DNA of 64,000 nucleotides from positions 1 through 64,000 of the forward strand of contig CAINJJ010000036.1 in NCBI GenBank assembly GCA_903849645.1, written 5' to 3'. The notes beneath the pieces are model-generated. The model made no database searches. It saw nothing but the letters and a program-made list of their open reading frames with translations, and was not told the DNA's origin. The translations under genes and the position numbers were made by a program. Shown here one piece after another: positions 51,863 to 61,561 of this stretch. Every line of letters begins with the position of its first letter. Position 1 is the first letter of the stretch. Source of the DNA: an uncultured Acidobacteriaceae bacterium (GTDB taxonomy: Bacteria; Acidobacteriota; Terriglobia; Terriglobales; Acidobacteriaceae).

Positions 51863-53941
51863 CTATTTGCCCTGGAGTTCGTCGGCCAGGGCGGTGGCGC
51901 CGTAGATCTTGCGCAAGCCCTCGATCATGCCGGCCGAGTGGACGGCGACGGCGCGGTTCTTGCCGCCTTCATAGACAAAGTCTCCGGCCAGCGACTCGAT
52001 GTTGCCGTCGAAGATGAGGCCCACCAGTTCGCCGTCCTTGTTGACCACCGGGGAGCCGGAGTTGCCGCCGATGATGTCGCCGGTGGAGACGAAGTTGAGG
52101 GGGGTGCCCAGGTCGAGCTTGCCGCGGGCCGCCACTTCCCTGGGGGTGAGGTCGAAGGGGGGGTGGTTGCCGAAGCTGATGGCGCGGTCATAGAGCCCGT
52201 AGAAGGTGGTGACGGGCGCGGCGACGGTGCCGTTATAGGGGTAGCCCGCCACGGTTCCATAGCTGAGGCGCAGGGTAAAGGTGGCGTCGGGATAGGCGTC
52301 CTTGCCATAGGCCAGGAAGCGCGCCTTGCCCAGCTTTTCCTCGGCCGGAGACAGGACGCTGGTCATGGTGTCGCGCATGCGGCGGTTGTTTTCACGCACG
52401 ATGGGGTCCACGCGGCGGGCGGCCACGATCATGGGGTCTGTGGAGGCGGCCACGGCCGCTTCGCCGCCATCGATCAGCGCCTTGCGCACGGCTGCGTCGC
52501 CGAGCTTGGTGCCGTCCACGAGGGCGTTGGCGGTGGCTTGCGGCTCACCGCCCTGCAGGATGGCGTGCACGAAGGGGTCGTCCTTGCCGAGCTTTTCCGC
52601 AGCCAGGTTGAGGGCCGCGGCCAGGAAGAGTTTTTCGGTTTCGACCGGGACGGGCGCGGGCGAAAGCAACTGGAATTTGAGCGAGTCGAGAGAGGCGTCG
52701 TGGTACTGGGGCAGGCGCTCCCCGTCGGGCTTTTTGACCTCGGCCGCCAACTGGACGATGGAGACCGCCATGCTGAACAGACGGCTGTCAGTGCGGCGGA
52801 AGATCTGGCCTTTCAACTCCGGCTTCACCTGGTCCTCGACCCTGGCGATGGTGTCCCAGGCGTCGCCATATTCCTTTTGCCACTCGGGATTGGCGGCGAC
52901 ACGGGCCTTGAAGTCGTCCTCCTCGGCTTGTTTCTTGGCGAGGATGGCCTTGTCGGCGAGCGCCTCGGAGCGTCCCAGGTAGACCTTGAGACTGTTTTGC
53001 AGCCCAAAGATGGTGCTGCCCACGAGGCGGGTTTCTTCCAGTCCCTGCTGCGCAAAGGCCTGCGCGGTGGCTATGCGCCGCTTGAGGTACTCGGTAATGG
53101 CGGGGCCGGAGACATCGCGCTGCACGAGGAGCTGCGCAACCGTCTGCTGGCGCTCGGTGGAGCCCGGATGGCCGGAGATGAAGATCAGCTCGCCGGGCGC
53201 GGCGCCCTTGGCGCTCCACTTGAGATAGTTGTCGGTCTTGAGTGGCTTTCCGTCCTCATAGACGCGGAACAGCGCCATGTCGAGGTCGTAGCGCGGGTAG
53301 GTGAAGTTGTCCGGGTCGCCGCCAAAGAAGGCCGCCTGCTGCTCGGGGGCAAACACCAGCCGCACGTCCGTGTAGGCCTTGTATTGGTAGAGCCAGTATT
53401 CGCTGCCGTTGTAGAACGAGACCACGTCGGAGCGGAGCCCGCCGGACTTTGCCTTGCCTTCCTTGGCAATGGCGGCGATTTCGGCGTCGCGGGCCTTGAG
53501 GGCCTTGGCCTCGTCGGTGATGCCTTTGGTAGCGGCCTGGACACGGGCGGTGACGTCTTCCATGGCCACAAGGACGTTCACTTCCAGATCGGGAGACTTG
53601 ATTTCGTGCTCCGCCGTCTCCGCCAGAAAGCCGTCGCGCAGGTAGTCGTGCTGGGCGGTCGAGTTCTTCTGCAACTGGCCGCGGGCCACGTGGTGGTTGG
53701 TGAGCAGCAGGCCGTTGGGGCTGACAAACGAGCCGGAGCCGCCGTCATTGAGCCGCACGCTGGAGAGGCGCAGATGGTCGAGCCACTCCTGGCTGGGCGT
53801 GAAGTTGTAGCGGGCCTTGAGTAGCTTCAAGGGCGGGTTGTCAAAGGTCCACATGCCTTCTTCGGCGTGGAGAACGGGGCCGGCGGCCATCAGCAGAGCA
53901 GCGGGCAGCAGGAGAGCGGAGCGGAGTTTGCGAGCGAACAT
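51863..53941 (-). CDS. Dipeptidyl-peptidase, peptidase family S46 (DPP7/DPP11-like)
   Basis: 692 residues from ATG 53941 (GAGGA five bases upstream), with a Sec signal (FARKLRSALLLPAALLMAAGPVLHA). S46 features: EGMWTFDNPP, FVSPNGLLLTNHHVARGQLQ (His), DPDNFTYPRYDLDMALFRVY (Asp) and IGGNSGSPVVNKDGELVGLIFDGN (nucleophile Ser). A Gly follows the catalytic-region Asn; the residue that decides DPP7 or DPP11 specificity cannot be assigned without alignment. It should release dipeptides from peptides in the periplasm. A longer open frame to 54142 lies over repeat copy C. Confidence 0.93.
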   Translation of the reverse strand: MFARKLRSALLLPAALLMAAGPVLHAEEGMWTFDNPPLKLLKARYNFTPSQEWLDHLRLSSVRLNDGGSGSFVSPNGLLLTNHHVARGQLQKNSTAQHDYLRDGFLAETAEHEIKSPDLEVNVLVAMEDVTARVQAATKGITDEAKALKARDAEIAAIAKEGKAKSGGLRSDVVSFYNGSEYWLYQYKAYTDVRLVFAPEQQAAFFGGDPDNFTYPRYDLDMALFRVYEDGKPLKTDNYLKWSAKGAAPGELIFISGHPGSTERQQTVAQLLVQRDVSGPAITEYLKRRIATAQAFAQQGLEETRLVGSTIFGLQNSLKVYLGRSEALADKAILAKKQAEEDDFKARVAANPEWQKEYGDAWDTIARVEDQVKPELKGQIFRRTDSRLFSMAVSIVQLAAEVKKPDGERLPQYHDASLDSLKFQLLSPAPVPVETEKLFLAAALNLAAEKLGKDDPFVHAILQGGEPQATANALVDGTKLGDAAVRKALIDGGEAAVAASTDPMIVAARRVDPIVRENNRRMRDTMTSVLSPAEEKLGKARFLAYGKDAYPDATFTLRLSYGTVAGYPYNGTVAAPVTTFYGLYDRAISFGNHPPFDLTPREVAARGKLDLGTPLNFVSTGDIIGGNSGSPVVNKDGELVGLIFDGNIESLAGDFVYEGGKNRAVAVHSAGMIEGLRKIYGATALADELQGK

Positions 53942-54074
53942 GTGAGTCCTCATCGGTTGGGTCGAGATGTTTTTCATGTGGCAAACCGGGCATTTCCGGT
54001 GTTCAAAAGAGCGGGGGTCAAAATGATGGAACAGTTGCTTAGCCCTGAACAAGTCCATTTTGCAATCCGGCATT

Positions 54075-54137
54075 CCCTCAGGGGCTAAAGCCCGTGTTTC
54101 AATCGGGTATCTTGCGGCACGGCTGAAGCCGTGCCCT
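54075..54137 (-). repeat. Double-palindrome intergenic repeat, copy C (inverted)
   Basis: Read from the plus strand: CCCTCAG, then GGGCTAAAGCCC (54082-54093), a 22-base spacer, then GGCACGGCTGAAGCCGTGCC (54116-54135). It is the reverse complement of the copy A/B arrangement. The compensated change GAC/GTC to GGC/GCC in the long stem preserves base pairing relative to copies A and B. It lies between the S46 and CocE genes. Confidence 0.85.
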
Positions 54138-54188
54138 TTCAAAACATCGACTGAGAAAGCGACTCCTTCATCGCTATTCCCCTGGTCC

Positions 54189-56105
54189 CTATTTCATGAC
54201 CAGCACTTCCACGCCGCTGGCCGCATCCTTTTGACGGAAGACCTGCTCGGTAGCCTTCTGGAAATCTTCAGGCCGGGCGTTGGGTATGTCGGTAAAGGTC
54301 TGCGGATTGCGGTCGGAGAGCGGGAACCAGGAGCTTTGCACCTGGACCATGATGCGGTGGCCGCGGCGGAAGGTGTGGAAGAGGTCCGGCATGGTGAAGT
54401 TGAGGTCGGCCTCTTTGCCGGGCGTGAGCGGCTCGGGCTTCTCCCAACTGTTGCGGAACCTGGCGCGGAAGGGCTCGCCGCGCAGCAGTTGCTGATAGCC
54501 GCCCATGTGCAGCGGCGGGGCCTCAAGAATGCGTTTGTTGCCGCGGGAGGCGTCCTCGGGGTCGGGGAAGTCCTCGGGGTAAACGTCAATGAGCTTGACG
54601 TCGAAATCAGAGTCGGTGCCGGTGCTGGCAATCTTCAGCTTGGGCGCGATGGGGCCGGCGATGGTCACGTCCTCTTCAAGCGGCTCGGTCTGATAGACCA
54701 GCACGTCAGGCCTGTAGCTGGCGAAGCGCTGGTCGTCGACCATGTAGCGCTGCGGCACGGTGTCCGTGGTGTAGCCCACAAACGGCACGGGATGGGCGGG
54801 GTCGCTGAGGTACTCGTCGACGCCCTTTGGCTCGGTGGGCGCATCGAAGCTGAGCTTGCCGCCGGCGTGGAAGTAAAGCGTTTTTGGCTCGGCGGCCTTG
54901 GGCGGCCAGGAGTCGAAGCGACGCCAGACGTTGGTGCCGGTCTCAAAGACCACGGCCTTGGGCTGCGCGGCGCCCTTGCCCTTGAGGTAATGCTCGAAGA
55001 AGGGCCACTGGATGCTGGAACGGAAGTACTCGCCGGTTTTGGCATTGAACTGGACGTCGCCGAGGCGGTCGCCGTCGCCGCGCGCCCAGCCGCCATGGAC
55101 CCAGGGACCCTCGACCAGCGTGGTGGGGGTGTCGGGGTTGAACTTGTTGATGGCGTAGAAGGTACGGTAAGGGCCGCTGAGGTCTTCCGCGTCATACCAG
55201 CCGCCCACCACCAGGACCGCGCACTTGACGTTCTTCATGTGCTGGGAGAGGTCGCGCGCCTTCCAGTAGGCGTCGTAGCTGTTGTGTTTGGCCTGGTCGG
55301 TGAAGAGCCAGTTGGAGCCCTTGAGGTAGAGCTTGTCGAGGTTGTTGATGTTGCCGGCCTGGAGGTAGAACTTGTAGCTGTCGGGGGTGCCGAAGTCGAA
55401 GTTCACCGAGGGCTTGGGCGTCTCGGGATTGTGGCTGGGCTTGAAGAAGACATAGAAGCCGAAGTTGGCCGAGAGCATGAACGCGCCGCCGTGGTAGGCG
55501 TCATCGCCCAGGAAGAGGTCGGTCATGGGCGCCTGGGGGCTGGCCGCCACCAGCGCGGGGTGGGAGTCAATGATGGAGGCCGAGGTGTAGAAGCCGGGAT
55601 AGGAGATGCCCCAGATGCCCACCTTGCCGTTATTGCCGTCCACGTGCTTGAGCAGGAACTCGATGGTGTCGTAGGTGTCGGAGGCGTCGTCCACGTCGGC
55701 GGGGGACTTCTTCTCGTCGATATGGGGGCGCATCTCGGCAAAGTCGCCCTCGCTCATCCAGCGCCCGCGGACATCCTGATAGACGAAGATGTAGCCGGAC
55801 TTCTCGAACTCGTCGGAGGGGCCGAGGTGGCGCGGATACTGGTCTTCGCCATAGGGGCCCACGCTGTAGGGGGTGCGGTCCATGAGGAAGGGGTAGGGGC
55901 CGCCGGTGGGGTCCTTGGGCACATAGACCGCGGTGAACAGCCTCTTGCCGTCGCGCATGGGGATACGAAACTCATATTTTGTGTAGTGGGCGCGGACGTA
56001 GTCTTCCTTGGGAGCGTCCGAAGCCGGTTGCTGGGCGCGAACCACGGGGAGGGCAAGGGCAAAAAGGGCCAGCAGGGCCAGCCGGGAGGGGCACAGTTTC
56101 CGCAT
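54189..56105 (-). CDS. CocE/NonD family hydrolase
   Basis: 638 residues from ATG 56105 with a signal (LCPSRLALLALFALALPVVRA). The N-terminal alpha/beta-hydrolase part has IPMRDGKRLFTAVYVPKD, FVYQDVRGRWMSEGDF, and the nucleophile region GIWGISYPGFYTSAS (Ser). Later GGWYDAEDLSGPYRTF and VEGPWVHGGWARGD carry the expected Asp and His. The C-terminal beta-jellyroll ends with MVQVQSSWFPLSDRNPQTF. The family hydrolyses acyl esters or amides such as cocaine or beta-lactam derivatives. The stop TAG opens a TAGGGACCAGGGG stretch. Confidence 0.92.
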   Translation of the reverse strand: MRKLCPSRLALLALFALALPVVRAQQPASDAPKEDYVRAHYTKYEFRIPMRDGKRLFTAVYVPKDPTGGPYPFLMDRTPYSVGPYGEDQYPRHLGPSDEFEKSGYIFVYQDVRGRWMSEGDFAEMRPHIDEKKSPADVDDASDTYDTIEFLLKHVDGNNGKVGIWGISYPGFYTSASIIDSHPALVAASPQAPMTDLFLGDDAYHGGAFMLSANFGFYVFFKPSHNPETPKPSVNFDFGTPDSYKFYLQAGNINNLDKLYLKGSNWLFTDQAKHNSYDAYWKARDLSQHMKNVKCAVLVVGGWYDAEDLSGPYRTFYAINKFNPDTPTTLVEGPWVHGGWARGDGDRLGDVQFNAKTGEYFRSSIQWPFFEHYLKGKGAAQPKAVVFETGTNVWRRFDSWPPKAAEPKTLYFHAGGKLSFDAPTEPKGVDEYLSDPAHPVPFVGYTTDTVPQRYMVDDQRFASYRPDVLVYQTEPLEEDVTIAGPIAPKLKIASTGTDSDFDVKLIDVYPEDFPDPEDASRGNKRILEAPPLHMGGYQQLLRGEPFRARFRNSWEKPEPLTPGKEADLNFTMPDLFHTFRRGHRIMVQVQSSWFPLSDRNPQTFTDIPNARPEDFQKATEQVFRQKDAASGVEVLVMK

Positions 56106-56373
56106 CGTAAGGTATCGTCTCCTGAGCAATCAGACTACTCCAAACGGGCAGGTTTTTGGCAGTCCCCGGCGGTTTGGGGCGTGGCAAGGGCAGGAGATGG
56201 ACAGCGATCTGCATCGTGGCTTCCGTGTCATATTGTGAAATATGAATTTTCTTACGCGCTCTTTACGATTCCCCGCGTTAACCTAGTTCCGAGTCCTCAA
56301 ACTGCCGCTGGCTGCTGTCAACGCCGTGGCTGTGTTCATTTATCGCCAAACGACCGCCCACAAAAGGAGAACC

Positions 56374-57804
56374 ATGTCCACAGATTTCCGCAATTTTCTG
56401 GCTCTTTCGTATGAAGAGCTTGAAGAGAAGAACCTTGAAGCCAAAGCCGACCGCGTGGCCCGCGTCTCGGCGGACGAGATTCGCGAGAAGCGGCTGAAGT
56501 ATCTGACCGACGAGAAGCGGATCAAGGCCGTGACGGTGCTGTTCTCTGACCTGGAGGGCCGTCTTCACCTGCTGGACTACGACAAGAAGTTCCTGCTTGG
56601 CGCCTATGAGAACCTGACGTTTGACGGCTCATCGATCCGCGGCTTCACGGCGCAGAAGGAGAGCGACCTGCGGCTGGGCATCGACTGGAGCGCCTTCTAC
56701 TGGGTGCCGGCCGATGTGTTCGGCAACGGCAAGGTGCTGGTGTTCGGCACGGTGATCGACAAGGACGGCACTCCCTACTCCGGCGACCTGCGCGGAGTTC
56801 TGAAGGCCTATAGCGACAAGCTCTACAAGGAGCACTCCTACACGCTGAACGCGGCCAACGAGATTGAGGGCTTCCTGTTTGCCGGCAAGGACGCCGAGCG
56901 CCATTATCACGAGACCCACAAGTTCGAGTTCATCAACACGGGCGGCTATTACCATGTGCTGCCGCTGGACCCGCTGCGGCAGTTCATTGACACCGCGGCC
57001 GAGGTGCAGCGCGCCATGGGCTTCCAGAACGAGAAGGACCACCCGGAGGTGGCTCCCTCGCAGTTTGAGATCAACTACAGCTACTCCGAAGTGGTGGCGG
57101 CGGCCGACCAGATCCAGCTTTACAAGCTGCTGACCCGCCAGATCGCCAACAACATGGGCTACACGGCCAGCTTCCTGCCCAAGCCGGTGGTGGGCGTCAA
57201 CGGCAGCGGCATGCACACCAACGTGTCCATCTCCAACGGCAAGACCAACCTGTTCTGGGACGCGCAGGGGCAGGAGCAGTTGTCGGCCTTCGGGTGGGAT
57301 TTCATCGACCGGATCCTGACCTATGCGCTGGACATCTGCCTGATCCTGAACCCCAGCGTGAACGCCTATCGCCGGCTTGACCCGCACTTCGAGGCTCCGA
57401 ACCAGATCAAGGCCTCGGCCACGGATCGCGGATCGATGGTGCGCGTGCCCATCGGCAACGCGCGCTCGATGCGCGTCGAAGTGCGCTCGGTGGCCCCCGA
57501 CGCCAACCCCTACCTGACCCTTTATTCGATCTTCAAGACCGGCATCGACGGGACCAAGGCCGATATCGACAACCTGCGCCAGGCGCAGCGCTACCTGCCG
57601 GACCACATCCAGGCCGCGATTGAGGACTTCAAGAGCTCAAGCTGGATCGCCGACATCCTGGGCGCGGACGTGCAGGGCCGGTTTGTGGACCTGAAGCAGG
57701 CGGCCGCGAACCGCTCGCCGCGGGAACTTGGCACGTTCGTCAAGGGCTCCGAGGTGCAGTACCACCACGAGGTCTACAACCAGTCCCTGTGGAGCAAGTT
57801 CTAA
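56374..57804 (+). CDS. glnA: Glutamine synthetase family enzyme (type I fold)
   Basis: 476 residues from ATG 56374 with AAAAGGAGAA upstream. The family motifs are DGSSIRGFTAQKESDLRL, IEGFLFAGKD, GFQNEKDHPEVAPSQFEINY, NGSGMHTNVSISNGKTNLF, VNAYRRLDPHFEAPNQIKAS and RVEVRSVAPDANPYL. It makes glutamine from glutamate, ammonia and ATP. The C terminus has no Tyr motif matching the adenylylation site (NLYxLP) of the enterobacterial enzyme, so control by GlnE seems unlikely. It is followed by a strong terminator, so it is not part of the downstream ATP-grasp module transcript. Confidence 0.88.
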   Translation: MSTDFRNFLALSYEELEEKNLEAKADRVARVSADEIREKRLKYLTDEKRIKAVTVLFSDLEGRLHLLDYDKKFLLGAYENLTFDGSSIRGFTAQKESDLRLGIDWSAFYWVPADVFGNGKVLVFGTVIDKDGTPYSGDLRGVLKAYSDKLYKEHSYTLNAANEIEGFLFAGKDAERHYHETHKFEFINTGGYYHVLPLDPLRQFIDTAAEVQRAMGFQNEKDHPEVAPSQFEINYSYSEVVAAADQIQLYKLLTRQIANNMGYTASFLPKPVVGVNGSGMHTNVSISNGKTNLFWDAQGQEQLSAFGWDFIDRILTYALDICLILNPSVNAYRRLDPHFEAPNQIKASATDRGSMVRVPIGNARSMRVEVRSVAPDANPYLTLYSIFKTGIDGTKADIDNLRQAQRYLPDHIQAAIEDFKSSSWIADILGADVQGRFVDLKQAAANRSPRELGTFVKGSEVQYHHEVYNQSLWSKF

Positions 57805-57830
57805 GGGGCAGCAGTAACGGGCAGAACAGG

Positions 57831-57862
57831 GCGGCGCGGTCAGGGATGGCCGCGCCGCTTTT
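57831..57862 (+). terminator. Intrinsic terminator after glnA
   Basis: GCGGCGCGG (57831-57839) pairs perfectly with CCGCGCCGC (57850-57858), 9 bp with a ten-base loop, then TTTTC. It begins 27 bases after the glnA stop. Confidence 0.85.
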
Positions 57863-58077
57863 CTGCAATTTGGGCGGAACCCTGCACTGGAGGCGCAGGC
57901 CTCCTTTCCTCATGCCTCCCTTACGTCCCATGTGTTAAAAGCTAAACAACGGGGTTGATGCGTCCGGGGCTCGGAAGGCTGAGCAGGGAATCCGGTTTCC
58001 GGGGCAACCTGCAAGGCCGCTGTCTCCCACTTTGTGCCTGCCCTGAAATCGCGTTTCAAGGAAGTCCCCAGCCCCTC

Positions 58078-59538
58078 ATGAGCGCCGGCCATCAAGTCGA
58101 AGTTGACTCCCTCTTCGGAGACTATCCGCTCGACCAGGCCTTTGATGAGATGCGCCTGCCCAACGGCGAGCTGCGGCCCCACTATCGGGCGCTTGCCGAG
58201 TCGCTGGCCAGCCTGCCTCCCGATGAACTGCAGCGCCGCAAGCAGTCGGCCGATCTCTCCTTTCTTACCCAGGGCATTACGTTCACCGTTTACGGCCGGG
58301 ACGAGGGCACCGAGCGCATCTTTCCCTACGACCTGCTGCCGCGGCTGATTACGGCGCAGGAGTGGGACCGGATAGAGCGCGGGCTCACGCAGCGCATCAC
58401 CGCGCTGAACCTTTTTCTGCGCGACGTCTACTCCGACGCCAAGATTCTGGCCGACCGCGTGATTCCGCGGGAACTGGTGTATAGCTGCAAGCACTATCGC
58501 CGCCAGATGCGGGGGCTGCAGGTGCCGCGCAACGTCTATATCGCGGTGGTGGGTTCGGACCTGCTGCGGCTCAATACGGGCGAGTTTGTGGTGCTGGAAG
58601 ACAACCTGCGCGTGCCCTCCGGTGTGAGCTACATGCTGACCAACCGCCGGGTCATGAAGCGGACATTTCCGCAGCTCTTCACCAGCTATGGCGTGCGGCC
58701 CATCGAGCATTATCCGCAACTGCTGCTGGCCACGCTGCGCTCGCTGGCGCCCGAGGGCCGTCCCGAGCCGAACATTGTGCTGCTCACGCCGGGCGTGTTC
58801 AACTCCGCCTACTTCGAGCACACCTACCTGGCGCGTCAGATGGGCATTGACCTGGTGGAGGGCCGCGACCTGGTCACCCACGACAACATTGTCTACATGC
58901 GCACGACGGACGGGCTGAAGCGCGTAGACGTGATCTACCGGCGCGTGGACGACGACTTCAGCGACCCGCTGATCTTCCGTTCGGATTCGGCGCTGGGCTG
59001 CGCGGGGCTCTTCAACGCCTATCGCGCCGGCAACGTGACGGTGACCAACGCTTTTGGCACCGGCCTGGCCGACGACAAGGCCGTCTACGCCTACGTGCCG
59101 CGGATGATCCGCTACTACCTGAATGAAGACCCCATCCTGCCCAATGTGGAGACCTTTCTGCTGAGCGAAGACAAGGAGCGGCAGCATGTGCTGGCCAATC
59201 TGGACAAGCTGGTGGTGAAGGCGGTGGGCGAGAGCGGCGGCTACGGGATGTTGATCGGGCCGCACTCGACGGCGGCCAAGCGGGAGGAGTTTGCGCGGCA
59301 CATTGTGGCCAACCCGCGCAACTACATTGCCCAGCCGACTCTGGATTTCTCCCGCGCTCCCTGCCTCATCAACGACCACATGGAGCCGCGCCATGTGGAT
59401 CTGAGGCCCTACATTCTCTTCGGCGACAAGGTGAACATTGTTCCCGGAGGCCTGACCCGCGTGGCGCTTGAAAAGGGCTCGCTGGTGGTGAACTCCTCGC
59501 AGGGCGGCGGCAGCAAAGACACGTGGATTCTGGAATAG
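58078..59538 (+). CDS. Circularly permuted ATP-grasp protein
   Basis: 486 residues from ATG 58078 (the frame is open to 57955). It has the circularly permuted ATP-grasp pattern: [42 protein letters not shown], the segment [17 protein letters not shown], and [21 protein letters not shown] with [18 protein letters not shown]. It ends [10 protein letters not shown]. These proteins are predicted amide/peptide ligases. It is 55 bases before the Alpha-E gene and with the transglutaminase forms the conserved three-gene module. Confidence 0.88.
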   Translation: MSAGHQVEVDSLFGDYPLDQAFDEMRLPNGELRPHYRALAESLASLPPDELQRRKQSADLSFLTQGITFTVYGRDEGTERIFPYDLLPRLITAQEWDRIERGLTQRITALNLFLRDVYSDAKILADRVIPRELVYSCKHYRRQMRGLQVPRNVYIAVVGSDLLRLNTGEFVVLEDNLRVPSGVSYMLTNRRVMKRTFPQLFTSYGVRPIEHYPQLLLATLRSLAPEGRPEPNIVLLTPGVFNSAYFEHTYLARQMGIDLVEGRDLVTHDNIVYMRTTDGLKRVDVIYRRVDDDFSDPLIFRSDSALGCAGLFNAYRAGNVTVTNAFGTGLADDKAVYAYVPRMIRYYLNEDPILPNVETFLLSEDKERQHVLANLDKLVVKAVGESGGYGMLIGPHSTAAKREEFARHIVANPRNYIAQPTLDFSRAPCLINDHMEPRHVDLRPYILFGDKVNIVPGGLTRVALEKGSLVVNSSQGGGSKDTWILE

Positions 59539-59593
59539 AGATTTTTGTTCTTAAATCAGGCACACAACTACGGAGTTCGGGAGAGTATTTTCG

Positions 59594-60556
59594 ATGCTAT
59601 CGCGCGTTGCCGACAGCCTCTACTGGATGAGCCGCTACCTGGAGCGGGCAGAGAATACAGTGCGCCAGCTCGATGTGACCATGAGCCTGATGCTGGACCC
59701 CGGCGGCACAAGCGCGGAGACCCGCTGGAAGCGGCTGGCCGCCTCGCTGGGCAAGGCTACGGATCTGGACTGGAATGGCGACATGGACGCCATGGCGCGC
59801 ATCCTGGTTTTTGACAATCTGAATCCCGCCTCGGTGACCTTCTGCGTAAACGGCGCGCGAGAGAACGCGCGGCAGGTGCGCGAGGAGATCTCCAGCGAGC
59901 AGTGGCAGCGGCTCAACCGGCTGTTCCACCAGATGCACTCGCCGCACGCGCAGAGTCAGTTCAGCGCCAACATCAACGACTCGCTGACGGCGGTGATTGA
60001 CGGCATCCACCTTTTCAAAGGCGTCAGCGACACGACCATGATTCACGGCCAGGGATGGCAGTTCATCCGCCTGGGCCGCTATCTGGAGCGGGCCTACGCG
60101 ACGGCCACCATGCTGGAGGTCTACCAGCCTTTTCTCTTCAACAAGGACGAGGGCGAGAACTACGGCTACCAGTACCTGGAGCTGGTGGGGCTGCTGCGCT
60201 GCTGCACTTCATTCGAGGCTTACTGCCAGGTGTACACAGCCGATGTGACGGCCGACCGCATTCTGGAGTTCCTGCTGCTCAACCGCGATTTTCCTCATGC
60301 CATCCGCTATTGCGTGGACGGCATTCGGCACGCCATCGAATCGGTGCAGCGCACCGGCGGGCGGCGTCCTCCGGATGAGCTGACCGCGGTGATTGGGCGG
60401 CTTCACGCCATGCTGGGCTACTCCACCATCAACGAGATTCTGGCCGATGACGCAGCCGGATTTCTGCACTTGATCCGCGAGCAGTGCATGCGCATCCATG
60501 AGCTGATTTACCGCTACTATGTGCACTATTCCATCCAGTCCGCGCTGGCCAGCTAA
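59594..60556 (+). CDS. Alpha-E domain protein
   Basis: 320 residues, entirely alpha-helical in character. It starts MLSRVADSLYWMSRYLERAENTVRQLDV, the signature of the Alpha-E family. Further helices include WQFIRLGRYLERAYATATMLEVY, YLELVGLLRCCTSFEAY and FPHAIRYCVDGIRHAIESV. The family is almost always encoded between a permuted ATP-grasp protein and a transglutaminase-like protein and may recognise their peptide substrate. No catalytic residues are known. It lies 12 bases before the next gene. Confidence 0.92.
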   Translation: MLSRVADSLYWMSRYLERAENTVRQLDVTMSLMLDPGGTSAETRWKRLAASLGKATDLDWNGDMDAMARILVFDNLNPASVTFCVNGARENARQVREEISSEQWQRLNRLFHQMHSPHAQSQFSANINDSLTAVIDGIHLFKGVSDTTMIHGQGWQFIRLGRYLERAYATATMLEVYQPFLFNKDEGENYGYQYLELVGLLRCCTSFEAYCQVYTADVTADRILEFLLLNRDFPHAIRYCVDGIRHAIESVQRTGGRRPPDELTAVIGRLHAMLGYSTINEILADDAAGFLHLIREQCMRIHELIYRYYVHYSIQSALAS

Positions 60557-60568
60557 CGGGGAGCGAGC

Positions 60569-61561
60569 ATGAATTTCTATTCAATCCGGCATCTGACGCG
60601 CTTCCGCTACTCGCAGCCCATCTCCGAGAGCATCATGGAGACGCGCATGCATCCGCGCTCCGACACCAACCAGCACTGCCTGACGTTTTCGCTCTCCGTG
60701 AGCCCGCGGTGCCGGGTCTTCAGCTATCGCGACCACCAGGGCAACAATGTGCAGCACTTTGACATCCCCGGCGAGCACAACCAACTGGTGATTGTGGCCG
60801 AGTCGGTGGTGGAGCAGCAGGTGCTGCCGGACGTACCGGCGTTTCTGTCGCCCGACGCCTGGGGCGCGCTGGACGACCTGGTGGAAGCCGGCGACTACTG
60901 GGAGATGCTGCTGCCCTCGACGTTTGCCGTGGAGACCCCGGCGCTGATCCTGCTGGCCCAGCAGATGGGCGTTACGCGGCGAGACGACCCGCTGATGCTG
61001 GTGCAGGAACTGAACCAGCGGCTGTTTGACTATTTTGACTACGAGCCGCGCTCGACGCGGGTGGACTCGCCCATTGACGAGGCGATTGTCAGCGGCAAGG
61101 GCGTATGCCAGGACTTTGCCCACACCATGATCGCGCTGCTGCGCCATGTGGGCATTCCGGCACGCTATGTCTCCGGATATCTTTACCGCAGCCGGGAGGA
61201 CCACGACCGGTCCACGCCCGACGCTACTCACGCCTGGGTGGACGTGCTGATGCCGCACCTGGGGTGGGTCGGGTTTGACCCCACCAACAACCTGGTGGCC
61301 CATCATCGCCACATCCGCACCGCCGTGGGACGCGATTACGCCGACGTGCCGCCGACGCACGGCGTGTTTCGCGGCCTGACCGACAGTGAACTGTATGTGG
61401 CCGTGCAGGTGGAGGCCGGCGACCAACCGCCCGCCCTTGACCGCAAACTGCCCATTCCAGAGGACTGGTCGGTTTTGGTGGAGCGGGCTCAGCAGCCGCC
61501 GGCGCGGCCCATTCAACTCATCGATTTGCAGCAGATGCAACAGCAGCAACAGCAGCAGTAG
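60569..61561 (+). CDS. Transglutaminase-like cysteine protease of the ATP-grasp module, with poly-Gln tail
   Basis: 330 residues. The N-terminal Bact_transglu_N region (FYSIRHLTRFRYSQPISESI, PRCRVFSYRDHQGN) precedes a transglutaminase core with catalytic Cys in GKGVCQDFAHTMIALLRHVG, His in DATHAWVDVLMPHLG, and Asp in WVGFDPTNNL. It is predicted to hydrolyse or transfer peptide/isopeptide bonds. The C terminus is a Gln tract (QQMQQQQQQQ) encoded by CAG/CAA repeats at about 61529-61558, which is unusual. It completes the module; no Anbu-type peptidase follows. Confidence 0.9.
   Translation: MNFYSIRHLTRFRYSQPISESIMETRMHPRSDTNQHCLTFSLSVSPRCRVFSYRDHQGNNVQHFDIPGEHNQLVIVAESVVEQQVLPDVPAFLSPDAWGALDDLVEAGDYWEMLLPSTFAVETPALILLAQQMGVTRRDDPLMLVQELNQRLFDYFDYEPRSTRVDSPIDEAIVSGKGVCQDFAHTMIALLRHVGIPARYVSGYLYRSREDHDRSTPDATHAWVDVLMPHLGWVGFDPTNNLVAHHRHIRTAVGRDYADVPPTHGVFRGLTDSELYVAVQVEAGDQPPALDRKLPIPEDWSVLVERAQQPPARPIQLIDLQQMQQQQQQQ

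Noticed and set aside
53942-54142. N-terminal extension of the S46 peptidase
   Set aside because: It reads through double-palindrome copy C (KGHGFSRAARYPIETRALAPE); the signal peptide and ribosome binding site are at 53941.
61529-61558. CRISPR-like or satellite repeat at the CAG run
   Set aside because: It is an in-frame Gln codon run at a gene end, not a spacer-repeat array; no CRISPR array or cas gene is seen anywhere in the window.
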